Shown here piece after piece: positions 40,842-49,544 of a DNA stretch of 64,000 nucleotides. The notes under the pieces were generated by a model. It made no database searches. It saw nothing but the letters and a program-made list of their open reading frames with translations, and had not been told where the DNA came from. Made by a program: the position numbers and the translations under genes. Origin of the DNA: QHWK01 sp035259385 (GTDB lineage Bacteria; Acidobacteriota; Vicinamibacteria; Vicinamibacterales; CAVVIG01); NCBI GenBank assembly GCA_035259385.1, contig DATFWL010000183.1:62001-126000 (forward strand), written 5' to 3'. Numbering within the stretch: position 1 is the first letter of the stretch; each line of letters starts with the position of its first letter.

Positions 40842-43529
40842 CTACACGAGCGTTATCTCGATTGTCCTGATCTGGTGCGGCCCGAGCGCGATCGGAATCG
40901 CCCCGGCATCGATCGCCAGTTCAGACTGACGTTCCTCCAGCAGGTTGACAGCATACGCGCGCTCGACGGGCACATCGACGCGAATCGAGCCGCGCGCCTC
41001 GCTGTCGTCTGGATTGAACAACCGCACGATCACGCTCGCGCGCTCCTCGGCCTGCTTCAGAGCGCTCAACACCGGGCCGCCGGCGGTCCAATCAATCTGC
41101 ACGAACGATCGCGCCGTCGGGCCCGCACCGGACCGCGTGCGAACGGCGACGACGCGCGACGGCAGGTTGTGCGCGCGAGCGCTGGCAATCAAGGAGCTCG
41201 CAGGCGGTGCGCTGCCGCGGGGCCGGAATGCGAACTCGAATCGATGGACGCCGTGGCACTGCGCGCCGGGCGTCGCAACCGGCGGGCCGGCGTGCCCCGA
41301 CGGTCGCGTCGCGAGGTCGTTGCGCGACAGGTCGCCGACGGCGCGGATCAGCGTCAGCGCGATCGACCGCTCGTCCTCGAGCATCTCGTATTCCATCAGC
41401 CCTTTCGCGATCACTGTCGCGCCGGCGGTGGCGCCGCCCGCGTCCACCAGCGAGATCATCGGCGCGCTGCTCACCGGCGCCTCGTTCGTAATCGCGTCCG
41501 GCACCCGTGCGCGCGCCGGACGCGTGACGACGTCGAACGCCGTGTCCGCGCGCGCGACATCCGCGCGCCGCGATCCGGTCGGGAAGAGCAGCCGCAGCCG
41601 ATGGTCCGACGCCTGGTTGTCGACAACGGCCGTGAACGCGACGTGGCGCGAACCCCTGTCGAGAGTCGCCGCGATCGTGACGCGCACGGGCGCCGTCGCG
41701 CTCGCACGCGTCGAGCGATCCGCCGCGGCCGCGCGAGGCACCGGCAGCTCGAGCCCGGTCTGCAGCGTCGCGCGAAGCGGGCCGTCCACGATCCGGGCGA
41801 CGCTCGTTACCCGGGCGTCGGCGTTGGTCAGCCGACGATCGAATGGCGGCGGGCAGTAGTTGTACTCGTCGCCGACGTCGCCGCCGTTCTCGATCGCCGC
41901 GACTCCCTGATACACGACGCCGCTCGTCCTGTCCGTCACGTCGAATGTCCCGTCGTCATTCGCCGACACCGACAGGTGCCCGTTGTCGATCGCCGTGGCC
42001 TGCGACACCGGCTGCGCCGCGGCTGACTGCGCCGCGACAACGAAGTCGAACGCGGCATACCCGCAGGATGGCAGCGACGGCGCCCACCACGCGACATGGA
42101 TGCGGCGCGCGTGCAGCGCCCACGGCGTCTCGTAGCGGCTCATCTCGTGATGCACGACGTCTCGCGCGTCGAGGATCTGGAAGTCCACCGGTGCGCCGTC
42201 GGCGGTGCGCACTGCAGAAATCGTCGCCCCGCGCGGCCAGAACGTCACCGGCCGATCGAGTGCCGCCGCGTCCACCGTGCGCCACGGCTCGGCGCTCTCG
42301 ATCGGCAGATCGATGAACCCCTCGACGACCTGCGCCCGCTCGACCCCGTCAGTGTTGACGGCAAGCGCGCGGACCACGCCGGCCGGCGGCGGCGCAACCG
42401 CGTCGGCGATCGAATCGAGCGACGCCTGGACGATCGCCAGCGCGACCTGGCGCGCGCGCGCGAAGCGCGTCATGTTCTCCTCGTGCACGGCGTCGATGCT
42501 GCAGCCGCAGATGCTGTCGTGCGGATGGTTCTGCAGCAGCGTCTTCCAGGCGTGCCGGAGCTCGCCGGCAGGGTACCGTGCGGAGGACGCGATCGACGCG
42601 AACATGGCGAGCGGCTCGGCGTACGCCTCGAGCAGCGCCTGCACATCCGCGTTCTGCTGCTTCAGGTAAACGCGGGCGGAGAGCACGCCCGGCAGCAGGT
42701 TCGCGTAGTCGGTGCCGCCGCGCAGTTCACCGCCAACGGTCTCGAGCGGCGGTCGGCCCGACTCGACAGCAGCACGTACCGCGGCGACGTATGCAGGCAG
42801 CGTCGAGTGATGTGCACGCTGATCGGGCTGCGCCGAAAGGCGCTCGATGAGTGCGGGGATCGCGGTGTGCGGCTCGACGTGATCGACGCCGTTCATCAGC
42901 AGCGCCTGCCCGGTGCGGGTGCGGGCACGCTCGTATCCGACTTTCTCGGCCGCGCGCGCCATCATCGCCTCAGGATCGAACACGAGGCGGGTCGCGTTGC
43001 AGTAGCCCTCGGGCGGCAGGTGCATCATCAGCACACGCGAGCCGTCGGGCGACGTCCACCAGTACTCCGCGTCGCGGCCGCCGAACCCGCGCCAGAGGAT
43101 CGTGTTGTCGAGGCCGAACTGCCGCCAGATCTGCGGCATCTGGCCGACGTGCCCGAACAGGTCCGGCAGGTAGCCGACCGGCATCGGCGATCCGAATGCC
43201 CGCGAGACGCGATGGCCGCGGAGCAGGTTGCGGATCAGAGACTCGCCGCTGACGAGGAACTCGTCGGGCATGACGTACCAGGGGCCGATCAGGATGCGTC
43301 CGGCGGCGATCGCCGCGCGCAGCCGTGGTTCCTGCTCGGGCCGGATCTCGAGGTAGTCCTCGAGGACGATCGTCTGGCCGTCGAGGTGAAAGTACTTGTA
43401 CGCGGGATCGGCGTCGAGAAGATCGAGCAGCCGATCGATCAGCGCGACCAGCCGCAGGCGAAACTGCTCGTGTGTCAGGTACCACTCGCGATCCCAATGC
43501 GTATGTGAGACGACGTGAATGTCGATCAT
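40842..43529 (-). CDS. GH38 alpha-mannosidase
   Basis: An 895-residue cytoplasmic enzyme without signal peptide. HVVSHTHWDREWYLTHEQFR holds the zinc ligands (H11, D13). GWYVMPDEFLVSGES-like and YLPDLFGHVGQMPQI contain the nucleophile aspartate region, and NHPHDSICGCSIDAVH provides a further zinc His/Asp. The central three-helix and C-terminal beta-sandwich domains fill the remaining ~550 residues. It cleaves alpha-mannosides after import. It is last in the operon, 23 bases after the MalG-like gene stop, with no strong ribosome site of its own. Its length matches bacterial GH38 enzymes. Confidence 0.92.
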   Translation of the reverse strand: MIDIHVVSHTHWDREWYLTHEQFRLRLVALIDRLLDLLDADPAYKYFHLDGQTIVLEDYLEIRPEQEPRLRAAIAAGRILIGPWYVMPDEFLVSGESLIRNLLRGHRVSRAFGSPMPVGYLPDLFGHVGQMPQIWRQFGLDNTILWRGFGGRDAEYWWTSPDGSRVLMMHLPPEGYCNATRLVFDPEAMMARAAEKVGYERARTRTGQALLMNGVDHVEPHTAIPALIERLSAQPDQRAHHSTLPAYVAAVRAAVESGRPPLETVGGELRGGTDYANLLPGVLSARVYLKQQNADVQALLEAYAEPLAMFASIASSARYPAGELRHAWKTLLQNHPHDSICGCSIDAVHEENMTRFARARQVALAIVQASLDSIADAVAPPPAGVVRALAVNTDGVERAQVVEGFIDLPIESAEPWRTVDAAALDRPVTFWPRGATISAVRTADGAPVDFQILDARDVVHHEMSRYETPWALHARRIHVAWWAPSLPSCGYAAFDFVVAAQSAAAQPVSQATAIDNGHLSVSANDDGTFDVTDRTSGVVYQGVAAIENGGDVGDEYNYCPPPFDRRLTNADARVTSVARIVDGPLRATLQTGLELPVPRAAAADRSTRASATAPVRVTIAATLDRGSRHVAFTAVVDNQASDHRLRLLFPTGSRRADVARADTAFDVVTRPARARVPDAITNEAPVSSAPMISLVDAGGATAGATVIAKGLMEYEMLEDERSIALTLIRAVGDLSRNDLATRPSGHAGPPVATPGAQCHGVHRFEFAFRPRGSAPPASSLIASARAHNLPSRVVAVRTRSGAGPTARSFVQIDWTAGGPVLSALKQAEERASVIVRLFNPDDSEARGSIRVDVPVERAYAVNLLEERQSELAIDAGAIPIALGPHQIRTIEITLV

Positions 43530-43552
43530 GTCGGGGATGCTGACCCTCGCGA

Positions 43553-44371
43553 TCAGCCCTTGATGGCGCCGGCGGTCAGGCCGGCGACGAAGAACCGCTG
43601 GAGAAACACGAACGCGGCGATCACCGGCACCAGCGCGATGAAGCTGGCGGCGGCGAGCAGCTGCCAGTCGGTGTCGTAGGCGCTCTGGAAGCTGAAAAGG
43701 CCCAGCGGCATGGTGAACCGCTCCTGCGAGTCGAGCAGCACCAGCGCCAGGCAGAACTCGGACCAGTACGCGGCGAGGTTGAAGATCGCCGCGGCGCCGA
43801 GGCCCGGCGCGACGATCGGCAGCACGATCGTCCACAGCGTCCGGGCGCGTGACGCGCCGTCCAGGCGCGCGGCCTCGAACAGCGATGGCGGGACGGCGTC
43901 GAAGAAATTCTTCAGGACCCAGACGGTGAATGGCACCTGCATGGCGGCGTAGACGAGAACCAGGCCGGCGCGCGTGTCGATCAGGCCGAGCCGCTCGACC
44001 ACGCCGTAGATCGGGACGAGCAGAATCACCGGCGAGACCATCTGCGCCGCGAGCAGCGCGGCGAGAAGCGGCCGGCGTCCCGAGAAACGCTCGCGCGAGA
44101 GGACGAAGGCCGCCGGGATCGCGACGGCGAGTGTCGCCGCTGCTGCCGCCGCCGCGACCATCGCGCTGTTCCACAAGTACCACGGCACCTGCGTCCGCGT
44201 CAGCGCGAAGGCGTAGTTCGCGAGCGACGCGCCGCTCGGAATCCAGCGCGGCGGATACTCGTAGACGCCCGCCTTGCTCTTGAGCGACAGCGACAGCAGC
44301 CACAACTGCGGCAGCAGAAAGACGGCAACCACGAACGCGAGCGCTGCGCCCGTCGCGACGCGCCTACGCAT
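43553..44371 (-). CDS. Carbohydrate ABC importer permease (MalG type)
   Basis: A 272-residue permease with six helices. ALAFVVAVFLLPQLWLLSLSL is helix 1; PRWIPSGASLANYAFAL is the usual MalG periplasmic segment; the cytoplasmic EAA loop reads SLFEAARLDGASRARTLWTIVLPIVAP; the protein ends with VFLQRFFVAGLTAGAIKG, the typical MalG C-terminus. It pairs with the MalF-like half of the upstream fusion protein, whose gene it overlaps by 8 bases. The ATPase is probably the MalK-type protein at 33085-34113. Confidence 0.92.
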   Translation of the reverse strand: MRRRVATGAALAFVVAVFLLPQLWLLSLSLKSKAGVYEYPPRWIPSGASLANYAFALTRTQVPWYLWNSAMVAAAAAAATLAVAIPAAFVLSRERFSGRRPLLAALLAAQMVSPVILLVPIYGVVERLGLIDTRAGLVLVYAAMQVPFTVWVLKNFFDAVPPSLFEAARLDGASRARTLWTIVLPIVAPGLGAAAIFNLAAYWSEFCLALVLLDSQERFTMPLGLFSFQSAYDTDWQLLAAASFIALVPVIAAFVFLQRFFVAGLTAGAIKG

Positions 44372-46658
44372 GCCGGGACTCCGGGGCGCTCCGCGCGATC
44401 AGTCGGCCCGCCATCGCGGCCAGCGCGAGATTGACGGCGAGCATCACGAACGCGACGGCGGCGGCGCGCCCGGCCTCCAGATCGAAGAAGCCGAGGCGGT
44501 ACATGAACAGCGAGATCACTTCGGTCCGCCGTGCCGGACCTCCGCCAGTGAGCGGAATGATCAAGTCGAAGGTGTTGAAGGAGGCGATCGTGATCAGCAC
44601 CAGGTTCAGCGCGATCACCGGCGCGAGCTGCGGCACGAGCAGCCAGCGGAGCCGCTGCCAGGCCGACGCGCCGTCCAGATCCGCGGCCTCGTGCAGCTCA
44701 CGCGGGATGCGCTGCATTCCGGCGTACAGCAGGATCATGCTGAACGCGCAGCCTCGCCAGACGTTTGCGACGACGATGGAGACCAGCGCGAGCGCCGGCG
44801 ATGAGATCAGCGGCAGTGGCCCGAGCTTCACCAGCGACAGGTAGTAATTGACGACGCCCGAGCGATTCTCGATGAGCAGGATCTTCCAGAGCACGCCGGC
44901 GAGGACGCCCGGCATCACCCAGGCGCTCACCACCGCCACCCGCGCGGCAAGCGTCCCGCGGCGGCGCCGGCGTCGCGCCGCGTCGATCAGCCAGGCGACG
45001 GCAAACCCGATCGTCAACTGGAGCACCACGGATGCGGCGACGAATACGACGGTGACCGCGAGCATCCCGTAGAATGCCGGGTCCTCGACCAGCGTTCGGT
45101 AGGTCGACGCCGTGTAAGTGTAGTGAGTGCCGGCCAGAGTCGCGTCGGTCCACGACAGCCGCAGCAGATCCAGCATCGGGTAGATCAGGATCACGGTGAC
45201 GAGGGCGAGCGCCGGGATCAGCCACCGCGCGACGCCGCTCGCGTCCCGCCGGCCGCGAACGAGGATCGTGAGCGGAAACGCGGCGGCGGCGATTATCGGC
45301 AGCCACGCGATCGGATCGGCGGCGGTGCGCGCCGGGGCCGCGCGCATCGACGATTGCCGGGCATAGTCGTCGGTGACCGCCGACCACGCCTCGTCCAGCG
45401 CCGCCTCGGGCGTGCGCTCGCCAGAGACGACGGCACCGATGGCGAGCTGAAGCTGCTGAGAGATCGCCGGGTAGATCGGGACCGTCGGCCGCGCATGGCC
45501 GTTGACCAGCATCTCGCCGAAGCGGCGATACCAGACGTCCTGGCTGAAGATCGGAAAGTCGCGGTAGACGCTCTGCCGTACCGGCAGGTGGCCGGTTGCC
45601 TCGCTGATCCGTGCGGCATGCTGCGGCGCCTCGACGTCGCGAATGAATTCAACCGCGGCCTTCCGCCGGATCGGATCGCGTGTGAAGACGACCCACACCC
45701 ATCCGCCGGTCCCCGTCGAGTGGGTGCCAGGATCGGCGGTCGGGATCGGCGCGATGTCCCACTTCGCGAACTCGGCCGGCGGCAACCCGGTCTGCAGATC
45801 TTTCAGCTGCCAGTTCCCGCCGAGGAACATCGCCGCGTCGCCGGCGATCGCGGCGCCGGTGAGCTGCTGATAGTCGTTGTGGCCGAGCACGGAGCGCGGC
45901 GACGCGCCGCGCTGGATCGTGTCTCGCAGGAACGCCAGCAGCCGCAGCATTGCGCGGCGGTTCCTGCCTTCGCCGAAGATCGGCCGGCCGCTTACATCCA
46001 CGAGCTCGCCGCCCTGCGCCCAGAACATCGCGAGGTGGTCGAACACGGTCGCTTCCCAGCGGCCCGCGTTGTACACGTAACCGGACAGATGGCGCTCGCG
46101 CGAGACGCGGCTCGCCACGTCGAGCAGCGCGTCCCACGTGGCCGGCGGCGTCGGGACGAGATCCGTGCGATAGAACAGCACGCGGCAGTCGGTCTCGTGC
46201 CACAGGCCAAGCACGTGGCCGGCCGGATCGGACAGCGTCGAGATCGTGAACGGCAGGAAGTCGCGGCGATCGTCGGCGGGCCAGAAGTCGTCGAGCGGCT
46301 GAACGTTGTTCGCGAGCAGCGGCAGCCAGAAGCTGTCGATCGACGCGACGTCGGGCAATCGTCCCGCCGCGGCAGCGAGCTGGAGCTTCGCCTTGTGCAA
46401 TTCGAGCGCGGGCATCACCGACAGGCGGAGCTGCACGCCGGGATGCGTCCGTGCCCAGTCGGCGAAGACGTCGGTGAAGACGCTCGCGATCGCCGGCCGG
46501 GCCGCCAGATGTGAGTAGTCCTGCTGTGCCCAGACGCTCAGCGTGATCGGCGCGTCAGCTCGGCCGACCCGCACCGGCGTGACCAGATCCTGGGCCGCGA
46601 TCGTGCGCGGGGCGACGACCGCCACGAGCAGCAGCAGCACCTCAACGCGTGCTGACAT
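44364..46658 (-). CDS. Fusion of extracellular solute-binding protein and MalF-type ABC permease
   Basis: A 764-residue single reading frame joining two normally separate proteins. Residues 1-22 are a signal peptide. About 35-440 is a family-1 solute-binding protein (ITLSVWAQQD; LPDVASIDSFWLPLL; GDAAMFLGGNWQLKDL; STGTGGWVWVVF; ISEATGHLPVRQSVYRDFP). About 450-466 is an extra transmembrane helix (AWLPIIAAAAFPLTILV), then a MalF-like core from 478 with the EAA loop at ~654-680 (ELHEAADLDGASAWQRLRWLLVPQLAP) and GGGPARRTEVISLFMYR. The binding domain would be tethered to the channel. No stop or frameshift lies at the junction. The start is fixed by the signal peptide, and it overlaps the upstream PHP gene by 17 bases. 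Confidence 0.9.
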   Translation of the reverse strand: MSARVEVLLLLVAVVAPRTIAAQDLVTPVRVGRADAPITLSVWAQQDYSHLAARPAIASVFTDVFADWARTHPGVQLRLSVMPALELHKAKLQLAAAAGRLPDVASIDSFWLPLLANNVQPLDDFWPADDRRDFLPFTISTLSDPAGHVLGLWHETDCRVLFYRTDLVPTPPATWDALLDVASRVSRERHLSGYVYNAGRWEATVFDHLAMFWAQGGELVDVSGRPIFGEGRNRRAMLRLLAFLRDTIQRGASPRSVLGHNDYQQLTGAAIAGDAAMFLGGNWQLKDLQTGLPPAEFAKWDIAPIPTADPGTHSTGTGGWVWVVFTRDPIRRKAAVEFIRDVEAPQHAARISEATGHLPVRQSVYRDFPIFSQDVWYRRFGEMLVNGHARPTVPIYPAISQQLQLAIGAVVSGERTPEAALDEAWSAVTDDYARQSSMRAAPARTAADPIAWLPIIAAAAFPLTILVRGRRDASGVARWLIPALALVTVILIYPMLDLLRLSWTDATLAGTHYTYTASTYRTLVEDPAFYGMLAVTVVFVAASVVLQLTIGFAVAWLIDAARRRRRRGTLAARVAVVSAWVMPGVLAGVLWKILLIENRSGVVNYYLSLVKLGPLPLISSPALALVSIVVANVWRGCAFSMILLYAGMQRIPRELHEAADLDGASAWQRLRWLLVPQLAPVIALNLVLITIASFNTFDLIIPLTGGGPARRTEVISLFMYRLGFFDLEAGRAAAVAFVMLAVNLALAAMAGRLIARSAPESRHA

Positions 46659-48078
46659 AAATCGGATTCGTGATCGCGATGATTGCGCCATCTCGGCCGA
46701 TGACATGGACCCGCAAGTATCCGTCGGCGGCTTCAGTCTCGAACGTCGCGCTGCCGGCGGTCCTCGCACGCGTTTCGTGCGTACCGTTGACCACGAGCGC
46801 CGCGCGCGCGTCGCCGCCGTCCGGCATGCCGACGCCGACGTTGATCGTGGCGCCCGGGGTACAGCGGAGCGTGTCGCCGATCGCGGCACCGCCTGCCCCG
46901 CAGCGCGCCGTCACGGACGGCGGCACCGTCGTCGGGTCGCGCATCACGATCACGCGACCATCGCGGATCGCGCCGATCACCAGCGGCGTGCTGAGGGCGT
47001 TGGCGAGGACGCGAACCGCTGCGTCGCCGATCGGCGCCGGCGGGCGGTGCCAGTCGCTCGTGCCGACTGCCGTCACGTGACGGCCGGCGCGCAGGAGTCG
47101 ATCCCACAGCGCGATTGCGTCCGCCTGGGGCCCGGCCTGGCCGTTCCAGATCTCGACGGCATCGAGCGCGTCGGGAATCACCTGCTGCCAGCCGCACCCC
47201 GAGCAGTCGCTGAATGGATGATTGAGCGCGAAGAGCGCGCCGGCGCGATGCGCGTGCGAGACGAGGCCGGTGATGGCGGCGGCGGCGTCGCGATCGGTCG
47301 GCAAAACCCGGAAGTCTATCCACGAATTGCCTGGCAGTCCCCACACGCTCGCATGACCGCCGGGCGTGGTGACCTCTTCACCGACGATCGCCAACGGCGA
47401 ATCGGGCATCGCCTCGCGGGTCCAGGTGGTGTTGTTGTGATCGGTGATCGCGATGAAGTCGAGACCCGCGCTCCGTGCGGCGGATGCGACCGCGGACGGC
47501 GCGGCGGTTCCGTCGCTGTGGTTCGTGTGGACGTGGAGGGCGCCGGAGTACCAGCGTGGTCCGGCGGACGCGGGCGCGGGCAGTGCGACCGACGCCTGGT
47601 CTCCGCTCGCATGCCGGGGCGCCACATCGCTCGACGTCTGCTGCTTCCGCGACTCGACGACGTCGATGTCCACGTCGACGCCCTCCGGCGCAACTTTGTA
47701 GAGCCCCAGGAGCACGTGCCATGTGCCTGGCGGCAGCGGACCGGCGCGATACCCGGGCGACGCGAGTGTTCGCCCGACCGTGATCGTTCGCTGCGCGCCT
47801 CCGCTGTACCCGCGGAAACCGGGCGTGCCGAGCGTCAGCGGGCCCGGCTCGAAGAGCCCGAGATCGATCGTCGAGTCCCCGGTTCTGTCGCCCGAATAGC
47901 GGTACGCAACCGTCAGCGATTCGACGCCGGCGGCAACGTCAATCGGAACGTATTGATAGCGCCCCGTTACACCGTCGTCACGATTGAAGTGACGATGGAT
48001 CGTGCGGGCTGGCGGCTCCGCCGGCTGCGCTGCGGGGCCCACCAGCAAGAGTGCACATGCCGCAGCCGCCCGTCGCAC
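46642..48078 (-). CDS. Secreted PHP-domain metallohydrolase (CehA/McbA-like)
   Basis: A 478-residue protein with an N-terminal signal (RRAAAACALLLVGPAAQ). A beta-rich ~150-residue N-domain precedes the PHP domain at ~170-410: ALHVHTNHSDGT, FIAITDHNNT, GEEVTTPGGHASVWG, SHAHRAGALFALNHP and GTSDWHRP supply the metal-binding His/Asp set. A short beta C-domain follows. CehA/McbA-like members are metal-dependent hydrolases of esters or phosphoesters; the substrate here is unknown. It is the first gene of the glycoside operon, and its GTG lies exactly 6 bases after TATAAT, so the mRNA should start at the start codon itself. Confidence 0.82.
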   Translation of the reverse strand: MRRAAAACALLLVGPAAQPAEPPARTIHRHFNRDDGVTGRYQYVPIDVAAGVESLTVAYRYSGDRTGDSTIDLGLFEPGPLTLGTPGFRGYSGGAQRTITVGRTLASPGYRAGPLPPGTWHVLLGLYKVAPEGVDVDIDVVESRKQQTSSDVAPRHASGDQASVALPAPASAGPRWYSGALHVHTNHSDGTAAPSAVASAARSAGLDFIAITDHNNTTWTREAMPDSPLAIVGEEVTTPGGHASVWGLPGNSWIDFRVLPTDRDAAAAITGLVSHAHRAGALFALNHPFSDCSGCGWQQVIPDALDAVEIWNGQAGPQADAIALWDRLLRAGRHVTAVGTSDWHRPPAPIGDAAVRVLANALSTPLVIGAIRDGRVIVMRDPTTVPPSVTARCGAGGAAIGDTLRCTPGATINVGVGMPDGGDARAALVVNGTHETRARTAGSATFETEAADGYLRVHVIGRDGAIIAITNPIYVSTR

Positions 48079-48084
48079 CGCGAA

Positions 48085-48092
48085 ATTATACT
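48085..48092. promoter_or_regulatory. Overlapping divergent -10 hexamers serving two leaderless starts
   Basis: ATTATACT reads TATAAT on the minus strand (48085-48090), 6 bases before the GTG at 48078, and TATACT on the plus strand (48087-48092), 7 bases before the ATG at 48100. Transcription would begin at or one base before each start codon. The two start codons are only 21 bases apart. Confidence 0.6.
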
Positions 48093-48099
48093 GGCGCGC

Positions 48100-48399
48100 A
48101 TGAAAACATTCCGACCCTGCCTCGCCGAGTTCCTCGGCACCTTCTACATGTGCTTCGCCGGCATCGGCGCAATCCTCTGCGGCACGCCGGCGGTCGGCGC
48201 GGCGCCCGGCCTGCTCGGGATCGCGCTCGCGCACGGTCTGGCGTTGTCGATTGCGGTCAACGCGTTTGGCGCCGTCAACGAGCGCGGCCGCGCAGTGAAG
48301 ATCGGCGGCTTCGGCATCGGGCTCACCGTCGCCTTCGACATCCTCTGCGGCGGTCCGGTGACCGGCGCATCGATGAACCCTTGTGAACGCATCTCATAA
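48100..48399 (+). pseudogene. Aquaporin/MIP pseudogene: internal deletion and 3' truncation
   Basis: The frame encodes 99 residues. EFLGTFYMCFAGIGAIL and LGIALAHGLALSIAVNAFGAV are helices 1 and 2. The sequence then jumps to NERGRAVKIGGFGIGLTVAFDILCGGPVTGASMNP, which is the helix 5 and second-NPA part of MIP channels. The first NPA loop and helices 3-4 are missing, an in-frame loss. After the second NP the reading changes to CERIS and stops, removing helix 6. It cannot form a channel. The promoter region still looks intact. An unrelated intact aquaporin lies at 48816-49442 on the other strand. Confidence 0.85.
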
Positions 48400-48815
48400 C
48401 TGGTTGATGGTGCGAGACTCTTGGCAGGGTTGACTTATCGCCGGCTAGATGGTTCCGTTCTCCTCCGGAGTCCTCGCCGGTCCTCCTGAATCGACCCCAG
48501 TCTTGGAGACATCTCTAGACGGTTTTCGGGGATCACCCAAGGGCTCCGCCTGATCGGCAACAGCGCGACGCTTGCGTTGGTTGCGGGGGCCCGCAACCGT
48601 CAATACCGACCGCACTGTCCGTCGCCGCGGCATGACACTTTTACGGGTCTTGTCGCCTTCGAGCAACCGGCGGCAGAACAACACCGACTTATCCGGTTTA
48701 CCGTGGATTTGCCCGCGAACCATCTCGGTCACGGGCGGCGCCGCCGGTGCTGCGACGATCGCGCCGGCGTGAGCATAGACGTGGCCGTTTGACGGCCTAG
48801 ATGTTTCCGACGCCG
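48400..48815. other. Unrecognised 0.4-kb interval after the broken aquaporin
   Basis: The DNA between the pseudogene and the intact aquaporin gene fits no family I know. A minus-strand frame from about 48777 to 48445 is open and basic (RRLLEGDKTRKSVMPRRRT; LTVAGPRNQRKRR; ENGTI at its end) and could be a gene remnant. Imperfect direct repeats GGCTAGATGGTTCCG (48442-48456) and GGCCTAGATGTTTCCG (48796-48811) lie near its ends. It may be a decayed mobile element that broke the aquaporin. Confidence 0.4.
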
Positions 48816-49442
48816 CTACTTGTCGCCGGGATTCAGCGTCTTGAACGCGATCGCCGCGAGGGCGCCGCCGGCGAGATCCGCCAGCAGATGCAGCCAGAGC
48901 TTCTGCCATGTGATGAAGCCGAGTGAGGCAGCCCCCACCGCCACCGCGGGATTGAACGCGCCGCCGGAGATATCGCCGACCGCGAAGGCGCCGGCGAGCA
49001 CGGTAAACCCAATTGCAAGACCGAAGTACGAGTTGCCCAGCGTGTCCTTCGACGTGGCGACGTTCAGGACGACGTACGCGAGGGCGAAGGTGTAAAGCAC
49101 TTCGGCGACAGCCACGTGCGCGAAGTCCGCGCTCACCGCGTGGGCTACGAAGCCTGGGCGCAGGAATGACGCGACCGCTGCGGCGGCAAGGCCCGCAATC
49201 ATCTGCGCTCCCATGTACGGCAACACGTCGCCGGCTGGGCAGCGACCGCGCAGAAACACAGCCAGCGTCACGGCGGGGTTGAAGTGCGCACCTGACACGT
49301 GGCCGCCGGCATAAATCATCACCATCAGGGCCGACCCAATCGCGAGCGGGGGAATCCCCCCGGTGCCGCCCGCCATGACCGTGCACCCGATGGTCAGTAC
49401 AAGAAAGAACGTGCCGATGAACTCCGCGATGTACTTGTTCAT
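48816..49442 (-). CDS. Aquaporin/MIP-family channel
   Basis: A 208-residue, six-helix channel with both pore motifs intact: HVSGAHFNPAVTLAVFLRG (first NPA) and DISGGAFNPAVAVG (second NPA). It opens with MNKYIAEFIGTFFLVLTIGC. It would conduct water or small neutral solutes across the inner membrane. The start at 49442 has GAGGG upstream. It is not a close copy of the pseudogene at 48100-48399. It sits in a decayed patch between an unrecognised insert and an integrase remnant, so may have arrived by transfer. Confidence 0.9.
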   Translation of the reverse strand: MNKYIAEFIGTFFLVLTIGCTVMAGGTGGIPPLAIGSALMVMIYAGGHVSGAHFNPAVTLAVFLRGRCPAGDVLPYMGAQMIAGLAAAAVASFLRPGFVAHAVSADFAHVAVAEVLYTFALAYVVLNVATSKDTLGNSYFGLAIGFTVLAGAFAVGDISGGAFNPAVAVGAASLGFITWQKLWLHLLADLAGGALAAIAFKTLNPGDK

Positions 49443-49544
49443 TGAGCCCTCGGCCGGGAGTGTACACGGCGGCGGCATTCAGGTTCCAGATTCCACGGTC
49501 GTTTCGAAGGTTCCGCGTTCGGGTGCGGTTAACGGGAACCCTGA

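Noticed and set aside
48410..48420. GTGCGAGACTC as the 5' end of a group II intron
   Set aside because: The first bases fit GUGYG, but I see no domain V hairpin or reverse transcriptase and the position is ~25 bases away from the aquaporin break.
48445..48777. A minus-strand frame in the unidentified insert called as a gene
   Set aside because: It lacks a clear start or ribosome site and any known motif; kept only as part of the unexplained interval.
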